A stretch of 64,000 bases of DNA from Cephalopachus bancanus (GCA_027257055.1 JAPVLO010000989.1:310001-374000); one strand, 5' to 3'. Positions 37,254 through 52,205 are shown, numbered from the stretch's first letter. A program made the numbers and translations. Notes: a model not told the origin generated them from the letters alone.

Positions 37254-40200
37254 TCAATCATTGGTTTCAGGATCTGTCTGCGCCATGTATGCATCCAACT
37301 CGGCATCCAGGTGTCCTTTTGTTTTCGACATATATGCATCCAGTTGGTTGTCCAGCTGCTCCTTAGTCAATACAGGGCGAGCAAGGGCACCTCTCCCTCG
37401 TCCACGGCCTCGGCCTCGGCCTCCAAAGCCCCCTCTTCCCCGACCTATCATACCCCGACCTGGCCCAAGGGAAAAAAAAAAGACAGTTACAAGTAGGTTT
37501 AATGGGTGCTATAGTAAATGCCCCTTACAGCAGTGGGGCCTAGCTGAGAAAAGCTGAGGGCAGGGCAAAGAGGAGAATCTGGAAAAACAGGAAACACACT
37601 GGGTAGAAAGCAACACATGGAAAGCACACATAATGAATCCCTTATTACATGCTCTAAACGCTATTTGAAAAGTTTTTTATTCTATCAACAAAGGAAAATA
37701 ATTGACTGACAATTAAAATTTTTTAAAACTTTAATCTACCCTAAGAAAAAGAAATTACCTAATGTTTGAGACTCCCCGTAAGTTCATAATTAAAATATAT
37801 GATAGATAAGCCCATTTAGTAGACAGGGAGGTGGTTAACAAGGGCATAGAGAATCAGGGGTGTGAAGGCAGATAGACAGTTTTCAAATTAAGATTACTGG
37901 AGACCCTCTGGAAAGTTATCTCACCCCTCCTTAAATTTATCAAGTCTAATGAACTCACTCCATGTCAGGAGACTGAGGAGTTTTCTGACATAGGAACAAC
38001 ATGGGGTGATGGGGAAAAACATTTTGAGTAGTCCCAACCACTTCTATCTCTGACTCTAGTCACCTTATGACAATTGACAATTGTGGATATCTGAGAGGCA
38101 GTTTCAATTCACCTAACAAAACACACCCAGCTTTTTGAAAAGCTACTTTAGTCTTTCCCATTCCCGTGATGTCTCTCTCAGAATCCAAGTCAAGATAATT
38201 TGGAAACACGCTATTCATCCTGAAACCCAAACTAGCTTGCACTTCACTCAGTAAGCCTAGCAGCATATAATGGGAGATAAAAAAAAAAAAAAACAAGCCT
38301 TCGGTTATCAAATTTCTTTTCCTAACAATCATTCCTTGGCAACTTCAAGGTCATAAATTATGGACGACCCACCACACACTTTAAAAGGACTGTAGCAAAT
38401 ATACACAGGGGCTACAAAAGATTTGTTTTTTTCCTGACAGGTGTTGTTGGGAGTTTTCCACTAAGCTCTAAACCAGAAGGCTCCCATGAGATTAGGCACA
38501 AACAACAGCAACACCATTAAACTCTTTTCTAATATGGGTCATGAGGTCACAAGACAACTATCAATAAAACTCAAAGGTTAGGATTATCAGCAAGAGCCAA
38601 TTAACTGATAATACTATCTTGCTCTCTATCTTAAGCAAAGAGTCATTTCTGGTTCCCCATAGGCACAAACTTCACTCAAATTTTCCTGGTTTCAGAGCCA
38701 ATGTCCAGCTCCAAGCCTCATCATCCTTTTTTTTTTTTTTTCCTGACTTGGAGTCTCACTCTGTCGCCCAGACTGGAGTGCAGTGGCATGCTCCCTGCCA
38801 CTGCAGCCTCGACCTGCTGGGCTCTGGCGATCCTTCCACTTCAGCCTTCCAAGTAGCTGGAAATACAGGCACGCGCTGCCACGCCTGGCTAATTTTTGAT
38901 TTATTGTAGAGATGAGGTCTCACCAAGTTGCCCAGGCGGGTCTCGAACCCGCGGGCTCAGGCAATCCACTCACCTCAGCCTCCCAAAGTACGGGATTACA
39001 GGCTGAACCACCAAGCCCAGCTTCATCATCCTCTTTAACTCTGCTTCATCTCTGTACATCTTCCTCTTCTCTATTTTTGTGTCTCAATTGGGATACTGAG
39101 CTATAGCGTGAGTGTGTGGTGGTGATGGGAGAGGGACAGAGAAAGGTAAAACCCTAAACTGACAAATTTTGTGGGGTAATTTTAATACAATTTAAACTTG
39201 CAAAACCCTGGAAGACTGCATATAACCAGGCTCTGTAATGTGCACTTGACTGGTTCTTGGAAAAATCATAAGACTTTCACACTACCAGCATGGGAATTTA
39301 GGAAATAAGCCAGTTTCAAATAACAAAACAAGACAAACAAAGAAGCCTGCCTACGACTCGAAGCTGTGCAGAAAGGTGGCTCTGAGTTTATAAGGGAGGA
39401 AAATAGGGGAGCTACTCTCTGAAGTTGGTAGCTGACTAACCTCTACCACCGATTCCGCCACGACCCATAGCTCCACGCCCTAGGCCCCCTCTCCCAGGAC
39501 CTCCACGACCTCGAACACCACCTCTTCTTAAGCCCATTCGGGGAGCTACGGCTCGTCCGCCTCGGAGCAGGTTTTGACCTTGGAGAGGAGGCATACAATG
39601 TATATGCAGGTAAATCCAAGAAACACAAAGTAGACTCTAACCAAAGGAAGGCGGTGAGGGTTAAATGAGAGTAATTCAGTTAATTTTTAGGTTGGTTGGG
39701 CCAAGTTGCACACAGAGTGTGAATAGATTAAGCTGCTCTTTATTAAATTCATTCAACAAGTCTGACCACAAATCCATTATTGGAAGAAGGTCAGTTAGTA
39801 AGTACATACATTTAATAAGTATCTGCTGAATAATTACATAGATACCTAGCATTATGGCAGATTTAAAAATAAATACTGTGGTTCCTGTTCTTAATGCATT
39901 TTTGCAGGGAACAAGAACTATACAGGGAACAGAGTAATGGTGCCCAAAATGTAATCTTTAAATTAAGTGCTATGGGTCAACTTGTCCTCTTTTTTCCAGA
40001 AGTAACAATGTTTTACTAGCACCAGGAACAGAGATGGTTAGTTAAGATAAAGGCCAAAAGACCCATATATTTGTTAAATTTGACTTATTTCTAGAACTTA
40101 AATGTGCTAAGCAGCAGCAGGGTGTTTTAAAATGGAATGGAGATGACATGAATTACCTGTTATGCAGGTCAAAGCCTCTCACCATTGCACATTATCAGAA

Positions 40201-43200
40201 AAGGAATGGTATTGATAAAAAAAACATGCAGCACTATTAAAAATATGTGACTTCAAGTTATTATATTAATACAAATTCAGGCTTAAAGATGTTAAACAAA
40301 TGTGTCCATAAGCAGCCCGAGAGAAAAGGGAAGGGGGTAGGGCCCGACAATCATCAGGGTACACTGACCTCGGAGCGACATCCCGCCCCTAAGCAGGGTT
40401 CTGGTAGCACGTCCCCCACGCAGTCCTCCTCTGGGCAAGCCTCTTTGGATTATGGGCAGGCCTCGTCCTCCGATTGCTCCCCTGGCCAGGGTCCCTATGG
40501 GTCGGCCTAACCGTGCCTGGATGTTACTCTTACCCAGGCGCTGCTTTAAGCTCTTCTGGAAGAAAAGGTGTTGGGGGATTGAGATCAAAAAAGCAATCCA
40601 ATAGGATTTGGCAATTCAAAGTGCAGAGAAAAGAAGCAAGTGAGATGTGTCTGGTGTAAAGGGAGGTAAACCTGTTGTGGGTGTCATTAGAATTGCAAAC
40701 CAGAAGCAAGCCTTTGTCTCAGAACATGGTATAAAAGAAACAGAATTTTGATCCAGAGAAGAACTCTAAGAAGCTTGAGTATGGTCCCATGAAATGGGCA
40801 TCACCACAAATTACCTCACTAGTTTGGCTACAGAAGTCATACACTGCCAGCCAGTTGGAACTTAGTAAGAATATTCCAGAGTTCAATCCTGAGTTGTACT
40901 ATTTTTGAACTACAGGTTGACAATGATGTGACTTAATTCATACCTGCCCAAGGACTACCACTGTCTTCAAAGGCTTACTCAAACACCATAGGAAGTTCAT
41001 CACACTCTGGACAAAATTTAAGTTACAAGTTCATTTGCGTTCTTGTGACTTAAGAACAAGATTGATTTCTCAAAGAGGCCCGTGTGCTTCATTTTTTCCT
41101 CTGAGTATCTATCTCCAGACGGTCCACTTTTTACCTTAAGATGTAAATAAACACAAAAAAGTCAAATCTCCTTTCCTTACATTTCTCAAACATCCTTAAT
41201 TCCAAGCCTACTCTCGCAAACAGCTTGTTTAAACCAATATAGACTTTTAATTCAAAATAAACATGTTAACTCAAATGTATCTCCAGAAAGCCAGCCAAAA
41301 ACTTATGTTAGAATTCAACAAGTGAGCTATAATCACAAAACTTGGGGCCACATATGAGAATAAGAACATACTAGAGATAGAGATTTTGAATATCTATTCT
41401 GAAAGGGAAATCATAAAGACCACATCTCAGACAAATTCCTTCAAAGGAAACAGGACAGTATATTTAGCACAACCAAGGTCCTAGCAACCCAGGTTTTTCA
41501 TAAAGTCATCAGTCAGTATGAATGAAAATAAATTCTATGCGTCCTCAGGCTCGACACACAAGTGACTGTTAATGTGTGTGTGTTTTAATCCTATCCTTCA
41601 AAAAAAGATGCTGTAGGGCATTATTAGCTTTCTAGCACAAGATCATAAATTGTGTCTAACCAATGGAGAAGGCTCTGAATATTATGTATCGAGCATGGGC
41701 AGGTGTAACAAACCATAAGGGCATGTCCTGCCCCTCCCCTGACTAACATAGTTGAGGTCAGGATTGCATTCCTTAAGTCTCTCCTGTTCGGTTACCCTGG
41801 GTATATTCATTCTCCTGAGCTTTGTGTTTTAAGGGGAGAACTGCATAATGCTGAGTTCTTCCCCCATTCCAAAATCCTTAGCTGCCACCAATTATGTTTT
41901 TTTTTTTGAGTTGGAGTCTCACTTTGTCATTCCCGGCCACTGCAGCCTCGACCTCCTGGGCTCAGGTGATCATTCCAGTCTCAGCCTTCCAAGTAGCTGG
42001 AACTACAGGTGCGTGCTACCACGCCTGGCTAATTTTTGATTTATTATAGAGATGAGGTCTCGCCAAGTTGCCCAGGCAGGTTTCGAACCCGCAGGCTCAG
42101 GCAATCCACTCGCCTCGGCCTCCCAAAGCGCTGGGATTACAGGCTGAGCCATGAGCCCGGCCCAATTCTGGTTTTTAACATTAACAGGAAACTTAAGGAT
42201 GCTAACCTTGTCAGTTTCCACTTTAGAGCTGCACTGTATAAGGGAGCCTCTAGCCATATGTGGCTATTTAAATTACAAGTAAATTTAAAAAAAAAATTAA
42301 GCTCCTGAATCATACTAACTACATTTAAAGTTTTCAAAAGTCCACATGTGGCTAGTGGCTACTATACTGGATGACAGAAACAGAATATTTCCAACATCAT
42401 ATAAAGTTTTGCTGGACAGTATTACTTTAGATAATTTCTTGCTGAAAGATTCTTTGAAATGATCTGTCAGAGGCTTCAGCAATTTTTATTTACTCTTGGA
42501 AAATGGTGGTGCCTTTTGCTGCTTCCCTGAGTTAGGGAGGAATCCAATCACTCCAAGGCTTAAGGTAGCCAAAGCAGAAACCCTTGTTTATTTTTGGTCA
42601 GTGAGCCCAATGGTTCAGGGTGGGGGTGGGAGGGTGTTATATTTAACTGCTGAATTTATGCACAGCCATGCAGTGCTACCAGTTAAAGTTCTTACAGTTG
42701 CATGGCACCGCCCTCCAGACGCCCAGCCACAGCTTGGACATATCCTTCCACAGCCACTGTCCGGACTTGCATATAAAGTCTATGAATAATAAAGAGCAGG
42801 TTTTATTTCAGGTCTGAATGGGATTCTCTCTCACTGGAAATTTGAAACAGAACCCACTAACTCAAGTTAATTACTCAGTACTCTTGCTCCACTTTACGAT
42901 AAAACTTTAGGTGCTGTGGAAATGAGGATTACTCTACTCTTGCTATGTTTTAGCACTGAAAACCTTTGACTAAGGCCATTCAGACTCCTTGTGCTAGGGG
43001 AGAAAGAATACAATGATTTTCCTAGTTTGTAAATCACTTAACAGGAAATAAAAGATGTTTTGAAGATTATCTAAAGCTGAAACAAAGTTTCTTTGTGGAA
43101 AAGCCATTAATCTACATTAATGTTAAAGGATTAGAAAACAAAAGAGATTAACACTCATTGATAACAGAATCAGGCCACACAGATGGCAACTCCCTAAAAC

Positions 43201-44954
43201 AGAAAGACAATAAAAAGTTATTTATCAGTACCTGCCAAAATTGGAATTCTCTAAACTTCTCTTTTTCCCAGAGAAGTTTCAGCTTTTGCCCTGAGCCACC
43301 TTGTAATCATCCATCACGTCCTGACAGCCTCAGTGGACTGCCTGACAGAGATCACCAGCTGCTTCTGGAGCATTAAGACTCATTCTCTCTCACCTGCTTA
43401 AGTTTTAATGCTGCCTGGACAGAGGGTCTATTCTCCATCTGCTGGGCCAGTCTTCTGTTTCTGGCACTGGCTAGCTGCTGTTGTTGCTGCATCGAAGCCC
43501 GAATATTCACTGGCATCGGCTGTTTGTTCTTCAGCATATTAGTAAAGCTTCAAGGTCGAACAAAATGGATGTTTAAATAAAAGCTTTATTACAAAACATT
43601 TATTGGCATTTTCATGGCTTGCTAGACCAGGAGCTCCAGATCCCACGAACTTTTAAGTAAAGTGGTACACTTAGATCAAAGCTGATGTGGGTTACAGACT
43701 CCTCTGTTTCCACAAAATTGCAAGAATCAGAAACTTAGAAATGCAGTAAGTGCAGCACATTCAATCAAAAGTGATAACAAGGGCTCAGGTAACGGCTTTT
43801 AGAGAAGTGGAAGGTATGAAAAACACGCAATAAGCAGATTTGATGACAAGAGACAGAAGATGTAGTTTCAAAGACAAACAAAGAAAGCCTCAACCTTGGG
43901 GGACCTGAGGTACATTCTGAGGGCAAAAATGAGGACATACTAGAGCACCTTCAAGGCTAATGGAAATTAATACACCCACGTGAATAATATACCCTTATAA
44001 AGTATAGGAGTGTATCACATTTTTAAATATATTCATCACTTAGTAACAAGTGAATATAGTGTATCATATCCTAAGAGATAAGAGAAGCACATATGCTTTA
44101 GAAGAGGTAAAAATAGACATTAAGTCAATCTCTTAGTAGTCTAACATCAACTTAATAAAATCATTGGCTAAAGGCACTCAATGAACAAAGCTCTCAGAGA
44201 CGGAAACTACTTTTAAATACCTTTACTTTTCTTAGTCTCAAATGATCACTTTTTTGACTCCAAGTGGTTATTTCTGAAAGTTAGGTTAGTTCAATCATTT
44301 AAGAGCCTGTGAAGACACTCCTCTATTATACCTATTAAGGTAAGTTGAATGGAATGGAAGAGAAGAACACTTAACTGTAAAAGACTCCAAAACAAAAACA
44401 AACTAAAAGCAGGATGGAAAGAAAGTGAAATGGAGCAAAGCAAGTGCCTCTTACAAGGCCCAAGAATGACATTCAAGGGCCTTTGGACATATTCATGACT
44501 TGCTACCTGCCTCTTACAGGCCAGACACAACACTGCTGGCCTTGGACTGGGCAGCAAGCCTACTGCAGCCAGGGTACCATGCTACCATGCTGCACCACCC
44601 CTGTATCAATGTAAAAAATGTGAAGAAAAGGGAGGGTGTTAGGAGTCTTTTTAAAATACATCCCACCAGACAAATACTTCAGACAGCTTAACATAAATGT
44701 TTACTGACAAGTGGTTTTGAAACAACCGCCCAATTTGTTTTGTGTACCACATAAGATGCAACTAAGAACAGAGGTCTGTAGCCTTCTGTTGGTATTTAGC
44801 TTAAAACCGGTTTTTGTGCATTGGACCCCAGGGCCAACTTAAGTAACGTTTTCTTAGGAAGGAGCTGAAGTTGCTGTTGGCTGCCTCACCGCTCATTTAG
44901 AGACATCTTGGTGGTGCTTTTTAGCACAACTTTCGGCGCTGACTGTGCAGCCAT
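37254..44954 (-). CDS. CHTOP: Chromatin target of PRMT1 (CHTOP/FOP), complete coding region, 5 coding exons
   Basis: Nuclear RNA- and chromatin-binding protein, methylated by PRMT1 and part of the TREX mRNA-export pathway. Minus-strand coding exons: 44890-44954 (ATG 44952-44954), 43394-43547, 40369-40555, 39441-39578 and 37254-37459 (TGA 37254-37256). Phases agree and give 249 codons, or 248 if the downstream half of a tandem acceptor at 40555 is used. The N-terminus is [20 protein letters not shown], followed by a Gln run and a basic helix ([15 protein letters not shown]). The central GAR/RGG domain is PRMT1's substrate ([17 protein letters not shown]). A perfect RG run ([14 protein letters not shown]) precedes the conserved C-terminal helices ([20 protein letters not shown]). 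An upstream noncoding exon is expected: the coding exon has an acceptor at 44972 and starts at 44971. Confidence 0.97.
37460..38724. other. CHTOP: CHTOP intron 5, unique part
   Basis: Intron between the two RGG-coding exons. No recognised repeat in this part. Confidence 0.5.
38725..39022 (-). repeat. Alu SINE with target duplication (CHTOP intron 5)
   Basis: 'tcatcatcct' on both sides. One of only two Alus in the CHTOP coding span. Confidence 0.94.
39579..40368. other. CHTOP: CHTOP intron 4
   Basis: Mostly unique. 39735-39915 vaguely resembles an old MIR/L2 piece but is too diverged to name. Confidence 0.45.
40556..41890. other. CHTOP: CHTOP intron 3, unique AT-rich part
   Basis: About 1.3 kb without recognised transposons or exons. 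Confidence 0.5.
41894..42164 (-). repeat. Alu SINE (CHTOP intron 3)
   Basis: T-tail; internal deletion after 'gagtctcactttgtc'; ends 'catgagcccggcc'. 'ccaatt' on both sides. Confidence 0.93.
42165..42430. repeat. Old DNA-transposon-like relic (unassigned)
   Basis: Paired inverted 'agccatatgtggctatt' (near 42252) and 'ccacatgtggctagtggcta' (near 42343) resemble an ancient inverted-repeat element. Family not assigned. Confidence 0.45.
42431..43393. other. CHTOP: CHTOP intron 3, unique part next to the Gln-rich exon
   Basis: No recognised repeat or additional exon. Confidence 0.5.
43548..44889. other. CHTOP: CHTOP intron 2, repeat-free
   Basis: 1.34 kb with no recognisable transposon. Confidence 0.55.
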
Positions 44955-45098
44955 CTTCAAATCCCGAGAATCTAAAAGAACAGCAAAGAGAGCAAATCAG
45001 AAAAAGGGTCACCTCCTGTCTATAAGAGGCAAGGCCAGGACCAACACTGAACAAGAAGGCCTCATCACTGATTACTCAAGATCATATTAAAACCCTTG

Positions 45099-45394
45099 TC
45101 GGTCAGGTGCGGTGGCCCAGCCTGTAATCCCAGCACTTTGGGAGGCCGAGGTGAGAGGATTACTTGAGTCTGGGGGTTTGAGACCAGCCAAGGCAACTTG
45201 GTGAGACCCCGTCTCTACAATAAATCAAAATATAAGCCAGGCATGGCAGTATGCGCCTGTAGTTTCAAGTTTCAGCCACTTGGAAGGCTGAGGCAGAAGG
45301 ATCGCTTAAGCCCAGCAGGTTAAGGCTGCGGTGGCCATGCCACTGCACTCCAGCCTGGGTGACACAGTGAGACTCCGACTCAAAAACAAAACAA
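45099..45394 (+). repeat. Alu SINE, first of a tail-to-head pair
   Basis: 'gtcaggtgcggtggcccagc' to 'gactccgactcaaaaac'. The outer duplication 'aaaacccttgtcg' precedes it. Confidence 0.92.
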
Positions 45395-45700
45395 AGCTGG
45401 GTTCGGGTGGCTCAGTCTGTAATCCCACGCCTTTGGGAGGCTGAGGTGACTGGATTGCCTGAGCCCGCAGGTTTGAGACCCGCCTGGGCAACTTGGCGAG
45501 ACCTCATCTCTACAATAAATCAAAACTTAGCTGGGCGTGGTAGCATGCGCCTGTAGTTCCAGCTACTCGGAAGGCTGAGGTGGAGGGATCGCCGGAGCCC
45601 AGCAGGTCGAGGCTGCGGTGGCCGTGCCACTGCACTCCAGCCTGGGCAACAGAGTGAGACTCCAACTCAAAACAAACAAACAAACAAAACACAAAAAAAC
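45395..45700 (+). repeat. Alu SINE, second of the pair
   Basis: Inserted in the tail of the first. After its (aaac)n tail comes 'aaaacccttgtcg', matching the bases before the first Alu. Confidence 0.93.
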
Positions 45701-45829
45701 CCTTGTCGAGTGTTTACATCTATATGGCAATTACCTCAAAGTACTAAAAAACTTGCCAAAGTCTCAAAATACGGCAGCGCTAGATCCAGCCAATGAAAAT
45801 ATTCAGAGTGTGGACTTTCATGTACAGCA

Positions 45830-46080
45830 ATAATCTTTCTCAACCCTGAGGACACAGGACCTACCCAGGGAGCTTTGGAAAAACAGAGACACCGGGATTA
45901 AACCAGTCTCAGGGGTGAGGTCTGGAGATCAGCAACGGGGGGTAGCTACCCAGCACCCAGGTGCTTGCAACCTGCAGCTGCCAACAGCTGATCTAGAGTG
46001 AAAATACAGGCCTGCCTGGTTTCCAAGCTGACTTTTAACCCCAAATCAAGTGGGGGCTTCAGCAAGGAACTGGTGATCTG
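45830..46080. repeat. Possible hAT/MER-type relic
   Basis: 'tctcaaccctgaggacac' and 'cccagggagctttggaaaaa' resemble the end of old mammalian hAT elements. Diverged, not named. Confidence 0.4.
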
Positions 46081-46164
46081 GGGGAGGGCCCAGGAAAAGG
46101 TTCCTACAAGGGAGCCCACCTGGGAGTTAGCGCCCAGACAGCCGGCTACAAAATGTTAACCCTA

Positions 46165-46458
46165 AACCGGGCGCGGTGGCCCCCGCCTGTTATCCCAGCA
46201 CTTTGGGAAGCGGAGGCGACAGCACTCCTTGAGTCCAGGGGCTCGAGACCAGCCTGAGCAACTCGGCAAGACCTCGTCTCTACGATAAATCAAAAAATGA
46301 GCCGGTGAGGTGGCGCGCGCCTGTAGTTCCAGCTACTTGGTAGGCTGAGGCGGGAAGGATCGCCTGAGCCCAGCAGGTCGAGGCTGCGGTGGCCGTGAGC
46401 ACGCCACCGCACGCCAGCCTGGGCGACAGAAAAAAACCCCAACAAAACAAAAAAACGT
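46165..46458 (+). repeat. Alu SINE (CHTOP intron 1)
   Basis: 'accgggcgcggtggcccccg' to an A-rich tail with interspersed C. Confidence 0.93.
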
Positions 46459-46599
46459 AAGCCTAACGCCGCCCTTGATTTTCGACGTTCCCCACGGTCC
46501 CTCGGGCCTCACGTTGCAGATTCCAACTCTGCAGCTCGTCGAACGAGAGAAAAGACTTAACGCCGTTTCTCAAATGCAGAAACGGAAACTCTCGGCTGC

Positions 46600-47480
46600 A
46601 CTCATTTAATCTCCCCGCCATCCCCAGAGCCCTGGCAAGACTGCCAACTGGCGCTCCACCCGCCAAACGACTTTGCTTTCTATCCCAGGGAAACCTCGAC
46701 TTCCAGCGAGCGGTTCCGCTACCGGACGCCGGCCCGGCCCCCGCCCCCGCCCCGCCCCCGCCCCCGCCCCGCCCCCGCCCCGCCCCCGCCCCGCCTCCGC
46801 CTCCGCCTCCGCCTCCGCCTCCCTCGGGGCTCCGCCCCCTCCCCGGGGCCTCCACGCTCCAACACCCTATCTGCTTCCACATCCCCCCACCCCCACTCCG
46901 CGTCCGCCGGCCCCTTCCGCTCCCCGAGACTTCCTCCCTCCTCCTCACCGCAGAAACGCACCGAAGGAAACGGACGCCAGGGCTCCTCCCGGGGCTGCCA
47001 CCACGGCTGCGGCAGGCGGGCCGGGGACCGGCCTAACCTGAGTGGATGGTGGAGGGCTCGGGTGAACTAGGTGGGCGGTTGGTTAGATGCGTAAGCGGTA
47101 GATTGCGAAGTTAGTCCGTTGTTGTGGGTCGGCTGTCTAGTCGGCCGATCTGCCTGCTCGCCCGGCCTGCCCTTTCCTGCCTGTCGCCTGTGCCACCACA
47201 GCTGCCGCCGCCGCCGCCAACTCCCGCTCGGCGTCCAAAACAAAATGGCCGCCACGTCCAGGGCGTTGTGGGACCGGCTAAAATGGCGTCGACGCAATTA
47301 CGTCAGGCGTCAGATCTGCGCACCGCTAAAGGGCGGGAAAGGCTTGCGGTACGCTTGCGTAGAGATCAGAGGCGGGGCCAGAGGAAGAAGGCGGGGCTTT
47401 AGCAAAGGTTCCTTGGTGTTACAGCAGCGCTCCGCCCTCAAGAGGGCGTGGCAAGTGGTCTTGTAGTTGAGTCCTTCAGG
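46600..47480 (-). promoter_or_regulatory. CHTOP: CHTOP CpG-island promoter and probable noncoding exon 1
   Basis: CpG-dense block. A donor CAG|gttagg on the minus strand at 47038/47037 would end a noncoding first exon (about 47038-47240) spliced to 44971. Two YY1-like AAAATGGC motifs (near 47242 and 47280) and a CRE-like 'acgtca' (near 47299) lie close upstream. There is no TATA box. Exon limits are inference. Confidence 0.55.
46731..46823. repeat. GC-rich tandem repeat: (CCCCGC)n then (CCTCCG)n
   Basis: An irregular CCCCGC/CCCCCGC array (46738-46792) runs into a perfect hexanucleotide CCTCCG array (46793-46823). The minus strand carries many consecutive G4-G5 runs. Confidence 0.95.
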
Positions 47481-47694
47481 GGCTTCACGCTGCAGTCTTC
47501 TGGAATAGTTCTAGTCTGCGTTGCAGAGGGGGGATTTGGGTCGCACATTGTCTCGTCTCCCTGCCCCCTAGCCGAGGTTTGCTAGAACTGTGTACACGAG
47601 CCTTGCCTCGGTTTTTTCTGGACCACCGGGCCCGGGTTATTTGCATTGACTTTCCCTCCTGCCCATTTGTCTTGTGAGGTGTCATAAAAACTCC

Positions 47695-47950
47695 AGCCAG
47701 CCAGGTGCAGTGGCTCCCGTCTGTAATCCCAGCACTCTGGGAGGCCGAGGCAAGAGGATTGCCTGAGCCCCGGGGTTCCAGACTAGCCTGGGCAACCTGG
47801 AGAGACCTCATCTCTACAATAAATAAAAAAATTAGCCGGACGTGGTGGTGCCAGCTACTTCCGAGGCTGAGGCGAAAGGATCGCCTGAGCCCAGGAGGGC
47901 CAGGCTGCGGTGGCCGGGAGCGTGTCATGCACTCTAGCCTGGGCAGGGGT
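47695..47950 (+). repeat. Alu SINE, 3'-truncated
   Basis: 'agccaggtgcagtggctccc' to 'actctagcctgggcaggg', no tail. Confidence 0.9.
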
Positions 47951-48076
47951 GGGATGGGGAATGAAGGCTCCAGCCAAGTCCCTGGAGGCCAGTGGTGGGA
48001 GCACACTTCTTGACGACCCTGTGCGGCCACCTCTGCCCACCCACATTTTTCACTTTCTCCCCTCCCCAACTTGACC

Positions 48077-48390
48077 TGAGTATTTTTTTTTCCTTTGTTT
48101 GAATGGGGTCGAGGTCTCACTCTGTCGCCCAGGGTGGAGTACCGTCGCACGTTCAGTTCACTGCAGCCTCCATCTCCTGAGTTCAGGCGATCCTTCTGCC
48201 TCAGCCTCCTAAGTAGCTGGGACTATGGGCTCCGCGCCACCACAACCCGCTAATTTTAAATTTTTTTTGTAGACACTAGGTCTCCCTATGTTGCCCAAGC
48301 TTGATCTTGACTACTGGCCTTAAGTGATCTTTCCACCTCGGCCTCCTAAACTGCTGAGATTACAGGCATGAGCCACCACACCTGTTTAAT
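48077..48390 (-). repeat. Old Alu (AluJ-like)
   Basis: T-rich head, 'aggtctcactctgtcgccca' to 'gagccaccacacctgtt'. Confidence 0.9.
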
Positions 48391-48490
48391 TCTTTAGGGG
48401 AACATTTGCATCCCTTATTCCCCTTCCATGTCCTCCCTCCTCAATTGCCATCTGTGTGGATGTTGATACAGACTTACAAATAGATTTTTC

Positions 48491-48797
48491 TTTTTTTTTT
48501 TTTTTTTTGAGTTGGAGTCTCACTCTGTTGCCCAGGCTGGAGTGCAGTGGCCGCTCCCGGCCACCGCAGCCTCGACCTGCTGGGCTCCGGCGATCCTTCC
48601 GCCTCAGCCTTCCGCCTCAGCCTTCCGAGTAGCTGGAACTACAGGCATGCGCTACCATGCCTGGCTAATTTTTTGATTTATTGTAGAGACGAGGTCTCAC
48701 TGCCCAGGCGGGTCTCCAAACCGCGGGCTCAGGCAATCCACTCACCTCAGCCCCCCAAAGGCGCGGGATTAGAGGCTGAGCCACCGAGCCCAGCCTT
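48491..48797 (-). repeat. Young Alu with short internal duplication
   Basis: Long T-tail. 'ccgcctcagcctt' is repeated in tandem near 48599-48625. Ends 'gagccaccgagcccagcc'. Confidence 0.94.
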
Positions 48798-48965
48798 TTT
48801 TTTTTAAAAAGACAGGTCCTGGGGGGCGCGAACACAACATTAATAAGGGTACCTGATCTCAAACCAGGCAAAGTGGGGACCAGAGGGAGGCCCAGACTTT
48901 ACTTGTATGATGACCACTTGTATACCTGATCCTGAATTGTACCACACATCTTTAAAATTTAAAAA

Positions 48966-49122
48966 AATTTAAAAAGACAGGGCCTTACTCAGTCACATGG
49001 GGTAGAGCACAGTAGCGTGATCATAGCTCACTGCAGCCTCAAACTCCTGGGCTCAAGGGATCCTACCCAACTCAGCGTCCTGAGTAGCTGGGACTACAGG
49101 TAGGCACCACCACGCCCGCCTT
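48966..49122 (-). repeat. Old Alu fragment
   Basis: 'agacagggccttactcagtc' to 'ggcaccaccacgcccgcc', right-arm-like. Confidence 0.8.
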
Positions 49123-49289
49123 GGCAAAGGGACTTTTTTTTTATGACTGCATGCACAATAAAGTGCTCAAATGTTTGAGGAATGAGTGAACAAACACATC
49201 TTCAGGCCTTTCTCCGCCCAATGTGACCTCCGGATCCTTTCATTTTCTTCCTGGCACTTAAGTGTATGTGTGTGTTGAATGGCCCAACA

Positions 49290-49425
49290 TCCTTACTGAC
49301 CTTTACCTGTGTGAAGATGAGCATCCTGTTTATTTTGCTTACTGCTGTGTCCCCAGTTCCTTACACACACGGTATGACTCCAGTAAATATTGGCGGAAGG
49401 TTGGGAGGAGATTCTTCTGGTTTTA
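49290..49425 (+). repeat. L2 LINE 3'-end relic
   Basis: 'gctgtgtccccagttcctta' followed by 'ctccagtaaatattggcgg' matches the L2 3' end pattern. Confidence 0.6.
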
Positions 49426-49619
49426 TAACCTGAGAAGCTGATGTCTCCTCCACTTCCACCTTGAACTCACACATTCCTGGGCCTTGAGCATTCCTCAAGT
49501 TGGAAGATGTACCTTCATCTCTCTCAAAATAAGACTCCTCCCCATATAAGGGGAGTTAGGAGTGAAGAGCTCTCACTTCTCCACCCACTTTCAGACCCCA
49601 GTGGAAACAGACATCAGAT

Positions 49620-49809
49620 GGCTGTTGAGAGAGGAGCCTTTAATGAAAGATGAGTTTCAGGCCTGGACGACTACTCTTGCGCCCTTGGTGTGTGGGGGGT
49701 TGGGGTGTGCGAGGGTATGGGGAGGGATAAGGGGGATGAGTTGGAAGCAGGATAAGAGGCAGGTCTGGCAGGGCGGAGGGGAAGGGCGCTGCCCACTGGG
49801 GCCATCTGC
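49620..49809 (-). other. S100A1: S100A1 3' UTR with ATTAAA signal
   Basis: ATTAAA (minus) at 49640-49645, about 165 bases past the stop, predicts the 3' end near 49620. Confidence 0.65.

Positions 49810-52205
<2,396 letters not shown>

Noticed and set aside
46463..46948. A 161-codon minus-strand frame with poly-Gly over the GC tandem repeat
   Set aside because: It is a translation of the CCCCGC/CCTCCG array and flanking CHTOP intron. No conserved motif is present.
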